Source: Heliopora coerulea (lineage: Eukaryota > Cnidaria > Anthozoa > Scleralcyonacea > Helioporidae). Taken from it: a stretch of 64,000 bases of DNA. Below are positions 58,401 through 64,000 of this stretch, one piece after another. Position 1 is the first letter of the stretch. Each line of letters opens with the position of its first letter. A model generated the notes under the pieces. That model was given only the letters and a program-made list of their open reading frames with translations, ran no database searches and was not told where the DNA came from. Made by a program: the position numbers and the translations under genes. The stretch lies in assembly GCA_030142905.1 (NCBI GenBank), contig JASJOG010000054.1:1488001-1552000 (forward strand), in the 5' to 3' direction.

Positions 58401-61400
58401 ATCAATTTTATCAAGGAAAAAAGGGAAAAAACCCCTCCTGATCAAAAAAGATAAGTAGGGTGTGAATGTTAGGTGTTGAAGCGATAGGAAGACCAGTTTG
58501 GAGGCCATTTCAGCACTTTCATCTGGGTCCGAAATTAACTATTCTTTCCTCTGGCTCCTAAATATTTTGAAGTAACGATTTAAAATAGTAAAAAAGATTG
58601 GTCAAATTTTAAAAATTCACTGCTGACCTTTAGCTAACATTTCCCAGGACCATCTGTTCACGCTGCTATGGCTCAGCTCTTTATAACTAGCGCTGAATAA
58701 AACGTTGGCCTCTGGAAAGTATTTTACACTGCGTAAATACGAAGATATCCAACAAATCGCCAATTTACATGGTAGAGTTCGTGCAGGTTTCTTGAAATTA
58801 CGTGCCACGAAGGTTGTCTTTCCGAGTAATTTATCTTCAAACTTTCAGAAATTTCAAAATACGAACAAGTTGGATATAATTATAGTTCTTGTTGCCAATT
58901 TGGCGGCCAAGGTTTGAGTTTTGCTTGCAAACATGGAAAAGTTAGCCTCAATGGTAACTGTACCCGGCGTAATTTTGTTCTCAGTGGATGATTCTCTCTC
59001 CTCGCGCGACAGTCCCTCGCCTCAGGCTATCATTCACTGCCAATAGGGCTAATGGTTGGTTTGCACGTGACGTCATCGTGGCTATATTTGGAGTACTTTA
59101 ATAATACTCATTAACTGCCATTGCATGGGACCTCTAACAGTCTAACATAGCCGTCGTGTTTTGAGACACAATTTGAAACTGACATAAAAATACATTGGAT
59201 TGGATTGAATTGAATTAAAATTGAACTGGATCGAGAGGAACCTTAAACACGACTTTTTTTCAGTACTTTTTAAGCCATGAACATTATTTAAAAATGCCAG
59301 CGAACATTACAAGTAACTATTTCTACGGAAGACAACACACACAGCAGAACATCCTGTACCTTGATATTTTATAAAACCATCCAATCGATTCGTTATTTCC
59401 TTTGCATTCGATTTTCTGTGAGAATATCTTTCTCGCCGCTAAAAGTCGAGAATTATTACAATTAAATGACCATTAATTTTACGGAGATAATATAATCCAG
59501 TCATTTGTTGGGAAACATACTTCATGCTATCAATCGAATACAATAAAATTTCCTTGTAATGAGTTTCAGTCCAACGCATTAGTTTCAGTACACGCTCACC
59601 TATACTTTCTTCCCTTAATTCCGGCTCCTCGTCAGATAAAAACTGAAAAAAAAAAACCCCCAAAAAACATTCGGTTAATTAACGATCTTCGTCAAATGAG
59701 GAAAATAAGACTCCTCTTACGCAGGACGCAAAACTAGTCCATTAATACGAGGATGAATAAATTGACATAGTCGCCAGCTATGGAGCAGCAATTGCATGAA
59801 GGATGAACTACAAATGTGTTTAATTGATAGTTCGTTTGGTCACATCTTTCTTATCGGCAATGAAGTGTTTGTACCCTTTTGAGGAGCATCTACATGGGAT
59901 ATCAGCTATTAGAAAGAATGCTTTAAAAACAAGTCTCATCACTAATACAGTCTCTGCCATACAGAGAAATTAAAGTTATCTGTTGAGCTATCCCATGCAT
60001 TATTGTGAAATTAAAGAACTATGGCACTTCTAACAGCTGAAAGGTGGGGAAGGGGCTGGTCCGTTTGGCCCCTCTCCTGGGTCCGCCAATGTGCGTCTTA
60101 AGTCTATCACATAAATGAAGCAAACGGAAAAGATTAGAAGTCACGTCATTTCGTTACCATGTGCTTTGGTACTTCCGGCAAACATCCATGCTCACAGCGA
60201 CAGGTCCCTCCATACTCCTCCGGTAAATCTTCTGCATTAAAGTATTCTAACAGCTGATTCAGTTCCATAAAATTTAAAACGACGCATTTGTCACGTGTTT
60301 TCGGATCGAGAAAGGTTTTCGCAAGTTTCCATAAAATCGGGAAAATCCTGCAAAACAAATTCGGCAAAGAAATTCAATACCAAATCGAGAATACAAAAAC
60401 CTCGACAAAAAGTACACAGAAAATAGATTGGTTACTAAGAATTTATGATAGCAGGTTGGAACCATGGGATTGCTCAAAAAATGCATCAACAGGCAGATGA
60501 CCCACTCGGCTAAATTAAATTGTCTGGCATTAGCCAGAATCGAATCCAAAAATGCATCCTCGCATTTTAATGAGTAAAAATCTAATTAAGTTTTGCATTT
60601 CCAGCAGTCTTTTAATCGTTTTAACAATATACCTGTAAAAGGTCTCATTTCGTATTGACCAAGTAGTAAAAATAATAAAAATAATAAAAATAACAAAATG
60701 AAAAAACAAACAAAAAATTTAGAAAAGGTAATCGAGTGCCGAAAGGGGTGACTGAATGCAAATTTCTTGTGTCACAAAACATCCTAATTGGCTAAAATAT
60801 TCCTGCACTTCTCTCTTCACGATGGCTTCAGTAAATAGAGAGCTTCGCCGACTAGAATAGTAAGGAGGATTGAGATAACGTGACTTGTCAGTGCAAGTGA
60901 CCTATGGAGTGCTTTAGTATTAAGAATTTTTCAATTTTGGACGGCTTATTCTTTCTATAGAATTATTCAATCTATAGAACGATAATCATTACTTTAAAAT
61001 TCCTGATGAAATCTGAAAGTTGTTTAATCAACCCATTATCAACGACTGGATTATGTAATGCCCGGTTCTCGTGTCCGGGCGACCCTCACCGTCGTCATTC
61101 CAGTGAAGTGGAACTTGAGTTACTTGAGTCAGCTACGCAAGTATGTCCATGACAAGGTGACGAGGACAAATACGCCGTTATAAGAACTTTATCAAAGAAT
61201 AAGAAATCTGTTCCTTTATCCTCGGCATGCTTCAGAAGTTGAATCGATGTTGAGTCGACTTCTGCAGCATGCCGGCGGTCAGGCTGCCGGCATGTACGAA
61301 CAAGGCCTAAATCACGCTAGGTAGTTCAGAATAACGAAGACCTTTTCGATTTTCGACAATCCTTATGGGACCTCAAATGGTTCACGTTCTTTGTTTTGGA

Positions 61401-63638
61401 TGAGAAATTTGATTGAAATAAAACGGCACCTATGAATCAAAAACGACTCTTGCTTAAGGTCTAATGTCACTAAGCAGATAACGCAGAAATTGAATCTGTT
61501 TTACACAACAAACAATTGAAAAGACACTCCAAATAGTTTACCGAGAGCTCTCAGAGAATTTCCGGTGTATAGTGCAAGACATGAAGAGTCATCTTACGTA
61601 AGCATGATACCATGACCTAGGCAAACCACAACCGCGTCGTGGGCGCCTTGATATCTATCCTACAGATAGCTATCATTGGTTGAAATCAGATCTCAGTTCG
61701 CTTAGTCACAAGTGTCATGTACACAACCTATCACGTAAAAACGTAATAGACTGTCTCAGCGTCGAGCATGACACATTTATCAACATTATCATGTCAAGGG
61801 CGTAGACAGTCCCCCGGAAGTGTGTGGGGGGGGGGGGGCTAATGGCTATCGAATGTAACTTAGCACAGAAGGCAAATAACTTGTAGAAGAGTTTTTGCAG
61901 GATATTGTTCCAACAAATATTGTAAAGCTGGACGGTTTTCATAAATTTTAGGAAACCTTTAAATTATGCAACCGCATGTCTATGTATCTTACAATAATTT
62001 TTTTTTATAAAGCTTTGAAATAGAATAGAAACTCACACAAAAAACGGTGACGGAGGCCCTAAGTGTACTACGGCATGCACGTTTTAAACATTAAAATGTC
62101 CAAAGTACTTAATCTTTCATCATGCAAATCCACAAATTCTTTTTCCTTTTTGTCCTTTTTTTTCCTTTCCTTTTTTTTGTCTGGTAGGGACCATATATTG
62201 AACAAAGTACGCTGTCTTTTTGCCATTGAGCTTTTGTTTACGCGGAAAACCACGCAAAACGCGTGTTTTCTGATGGCTGGTAAATACTAGTGCGATCATT
62301 TCGGGACATATCCATGGTTGGCTCTCCACAGTTTTAGTTTTATTGATCAATTATTACACTTTAGTAGGGGACTTTTTTTTCCACTTGATGTTACGCCACA
62401 TTTCCTCCAGATGTCAAGATTCATTAAATATGAAAGTACAAATTTTGTTTTTTTTCGGCAGAAATGGGGGGGCTCTGTCCCTCAACTTTAAAAGTGAGGG
62501 GGCTCAAGCCCTCTTACCCCCCCCCCATATCTCCGCCTCTGCATGTAATAACTGTATGACATTGGTTTGACTAAGCAATATCAAAAACATTTATATAAAA
62601 ATCACAAGTTGAAATCATCACTTCATTTATTCTCCAACGTTTGAGATATATAGTCATGACAGAGATATAGCCACTGAAGCAGTCTTCAGTGTTTGTACTT
62701 GCGCGTGCATCGTCCGATAGCTGACGGTTGAAACGCACCAATAATTCACTCTATTGTATCGAATAAAATCGGTCATAATTACGCACAACAATGAATTTGC
62801 TGATGTAACTTACCAAGGTGTGTTTATAATGAAGATCTAAACGAAACAAATTAAAAATTACTTAGTATCACGTATTATGCAATACACGACAAAGTGACAA
62901 CAGGAATCATTACTTTTTTTTTTATCACCTGGTAAATTAGTTTGTTTCAAGGGGTACAATAGACAACGCAAAAATTTTCTATGCTGAACCCCAATACTCA
63001 ACAGAACAAACTGATTAATGTTTGTTTGGGCTTCTGGTTATCCAATCGAGATAATTCGATTTCCTTTAGTGTTATTACGCGGTTCCCTCGATGCAAACTA
63101 CCCAAGAGGTCGTTAAAAAATTTCGCTGAAAGTTTTATGGAAGTACAATATTTAACTGAACACACCGTAAATTTAAAAGTTTGCAAATGAGATAAAATTA
63201 GTGTTGATTTCAATTAAGATGTTCATCGTATTCCTATAAAAAATATGGCTTGGTTAGCATCGGTCGAACTAGTAAGAAACTGTCTAACCAATTAAAAAGA
63301 GGACATAAAGTGCTACTTGAAAGCATATTACAAGATATGGGTGTCTGCAAAACGCGCATGGCCACAGGACCATAAAATCAAATGGGATGGTTTTCCGTTC
63401 GTTGCAAATAACGAATTACTGATCAAGGCATGTCAGGGAGTCCATAAGAAGCACACAGTGTTCTTTTATAGGCTCAATTTTGCAAAAATAGAAAGAAAAG
63501 GAGCTACGCAACCAGATCTGGGCAGCAACAAAAACTTCAGTTGAAATTTTTGCAGGAATAATCCAACTAAAAGTTGACTGAATAATTTGGATACTCTTAA
63601 AACATATGTCAACCACGATAGAAACATTTCTACCATCA

Positions 63639-63674
<36 letters not shown>

Positions 63675-63744
63675 CTTGCCCATCCTTTCAGGGTAATATT
63701 CCTGGTCCAGTTTAGCAAGACGGGTAAACAGATTCAAAGCTTTT
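55445..63744 (-). CDS. CRAL-TRIO (Sec14-like) lipid-binding domain protein, 3' part, at least 6 exons
   Basis: CRAL-TRIO proteins bind and transfer small lipophilic ligands such as phosphoinositides or retinoids. In-window minus exons are 63744-63675, 62836-62814, 60347-60158, 59642-59521, 58227-58102 and 55532-55445, giving about 205 residues to a TAA, with phase kept at every junction. The domain end is clear: ALNLFTRLAKLDQEYYPERMGK, then IFIINTPW from a 23-nt microexon, then IFPILWKLAKTFLDPKTRDK and LPEEYGGTCRCEHGCLP. The 130-residue tail beyond the domain (EEPELREESIGERVLKLMRW, KFLKRCESGEDSG, HPVHENGNGSVGPSPRI) is unassigned. An in-frame TAA sits at 58100-58098, within the GGGTAAGT donor, so unspliced RNA would end there. 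The 5' exons lie outside the window. The orthologue is not identified. Confidence 0.85.
56193..56437 (-). repeat. tRNA-derived SINE in last CRAL-TRIO intron
   Basis: Reading minus from 56436, GGGGTGCTGGTGGCACAGTG is followed by GTAGTGCACG, a good A box (56426-56407). A B box GGGTTCGATTC lies at 56385-56375. Polymerase III internal promoters at this spacing mark a tRNA-derived SINE. The body continues leftward for about 170 bases. A tRNA fold is not intact, so it is not a functional tRNA gene. Confidence 0.7.
57264..57670. repeat. Long pyrimidine-rich tract
   Basis: About 400 bases rich in TTTTC, CCTTTTC and CCCC on the plus strand, interrupted by a short A-rich block near 57330-57360. It lies in the last CRAL-TRIO intron, so in the transcript it is purine-rich. 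The 162-codon plus-strand frame across it is composition-driven. Confidence 0.75.
58621..58728 (-). other. Candidate 108-nt cassette exon of the CRAL-TRIO gene
   Basis: Between exons ending at 59521 and starting at 58227, both at phase 2, lies a 108-nt segment after a TTTACGCAG acceptor. Entered in phase 2, it stays open and reads VKYFPEANVLFSASYKELSH, then SSVNRWSWEMLAKGQ, before a CA/GTGAAT donor, also at phase 2. It could therefore be included or skipped without a frameshift. The donor is weak, and an open frame of this length can occur by chance. Confidence 0.4.
61223..61294. repeat. Nested mutually exclusive hairpins with CGGCATG words
   Basis: CGGCATGCTTCAGAAGT (61223-61239) pairs with ACTTCTGCAGCATGCCG (61258-61274), 16 of 17 bases. 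CATGCCGGC (61268-61276) also pairs perfectly with GCCGGCATG (61286-61294) across a 9-base loop. The two stems share 61268-61274 and cannot form together. It lies in a CRAL-TRIO intron; role unknown. Confidence 0.6.
62450..62550. repeat. Worn G-run element with GCAGAGGCGGAGAT-type end
   Basis: GGCAGAAATGGGGGGGCTCTG at the left faces CCCCCCCCATATCTCCGCCTCTGC at the right, with GAGGGGGCTCAAGCCCTC in between. It resembles the other G-run elements of the window with one end decayed. A related scrap with G13 lies at 61798-61842 beside GGGCGTAGACAG. Confidence 0.4.
63642..63672. repeat. TA dinucleotide microsatellite at an exon edge
   Basis: A run of TA repeats ends three bases from the donor of the CRAL-TRIO exon at 63675 (AAG/GTGTGTATATA on minus). 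Length changes could affect recognition of this donor. Confidence 0.9.
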
Positions 63745-64000
63745 CTAAAATATCAGAATAATTTTCCTTACTTTAAGAAGTGGAATGGTATACCAAACTG
63801 GTGGCAAACAGAAAGAGATACATCATACTTTTAAGATTATCATCCTTTTCTTGTCACTCTTCTCTACTTTTTTCTTTTCATTTTTATTTTTCCTTTGATT
63901 TTTTGCATTTGTTTTCTTTTCCCTATTTGTTTCCTATTTATCCTATTTATGTATATTCTCCTTTTCTCAATTTGTTTACTTCTTTCTTTGTTACTTTGGT
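63745..64000. other. Intron sequence at window edge, pyrimidine-rich
   Basis: This lies upstream of the first visible CRAL-TRIO exon and must be intron. The right 160 bases are TTTTC/TTCC-rich on plus. No further exon is recognised before the window ends. Confidence 0.6.

Noticed and set aside
1..64000. Prokaryotic features such as operons, CRISPR arrays or ribosome binding sites
   Set aside because: All genes are spliced eukaryotic genes; direct repeats present are microsatellites, transposon ends or foldbacks without spacer arrays.

Overview
The window is animal nuclear DNA. It has spliced genes with GT-AG introns, is AT-rich, and is full of short repeats. Every assignable protein belongs to a conserved metazoan family. 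Compact intron-bearing genes, diverse small foldback and MITE-like repeats, and hammerhead-like repeat cores suggest a cnidarian, probably an anthozoan such as a stony coral. That placement is inference, since no species-specific marker was checked. Most open frames in the raw sequence are not genes. The genes below were built by joining exons at splice sites and checking that phase carries across each junction.

Layout: (1) 1.7-18.5 kb is a tight cluster of four genes. SRP14 (minus) and COMMD7 (plus) start 175 bp apart, head to head. COMMD7 and SAE1 (minus) converge. SAE1 starts about 490 bp from an intronless leucine-rich-repeat gene (plus). (2) 21.9-25.0 kb holds a two-exon SOCS4/5-type gene (minus). 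(3) 25-36 kb has no gene I can support and is rich in degenerate mobile elements, including a small hAT-type element with a perfect 8-bp target duplication. (4) 36.0-51.1 kb is a 12-exon gene for a voltage-gated calcium channel beta subunit (minus), with a 7.6-kb first intron. (5) 55.4-63.7 kb holds the last exons of a CRAL-TRIO (Sec14-like) lipid-binding protein gene (minus), including a 23-nt microexon. Its 5' end lies beyond the window.

The genes do not form a pathway. They serve ER targeting (SRP14), COMMD/CCC trafficking and NF-kB control (COMMD7), SUMO activation (SAE1), cytokine or growth-factor receptor damping (SOCS), calcium channel trafficking and gating (CACNB), and lipid transfer (CRAL-TRIO).

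The most unusual signal is a set of foldback insertions with hammerhead-ribozyme-like catalytic cores in their arms (CTGANGA, a short stem II, then GAAA). Five insertions (2.6, 3.5, 12.4, 19.0 and 25.8 kb) are bounded by 11-14 bp direct repeats that look like target-site duplications. Three of them share a recognisable one-sided head. I read them as non-autonomous retroelements related to Penelope-like elements or retrozymes.
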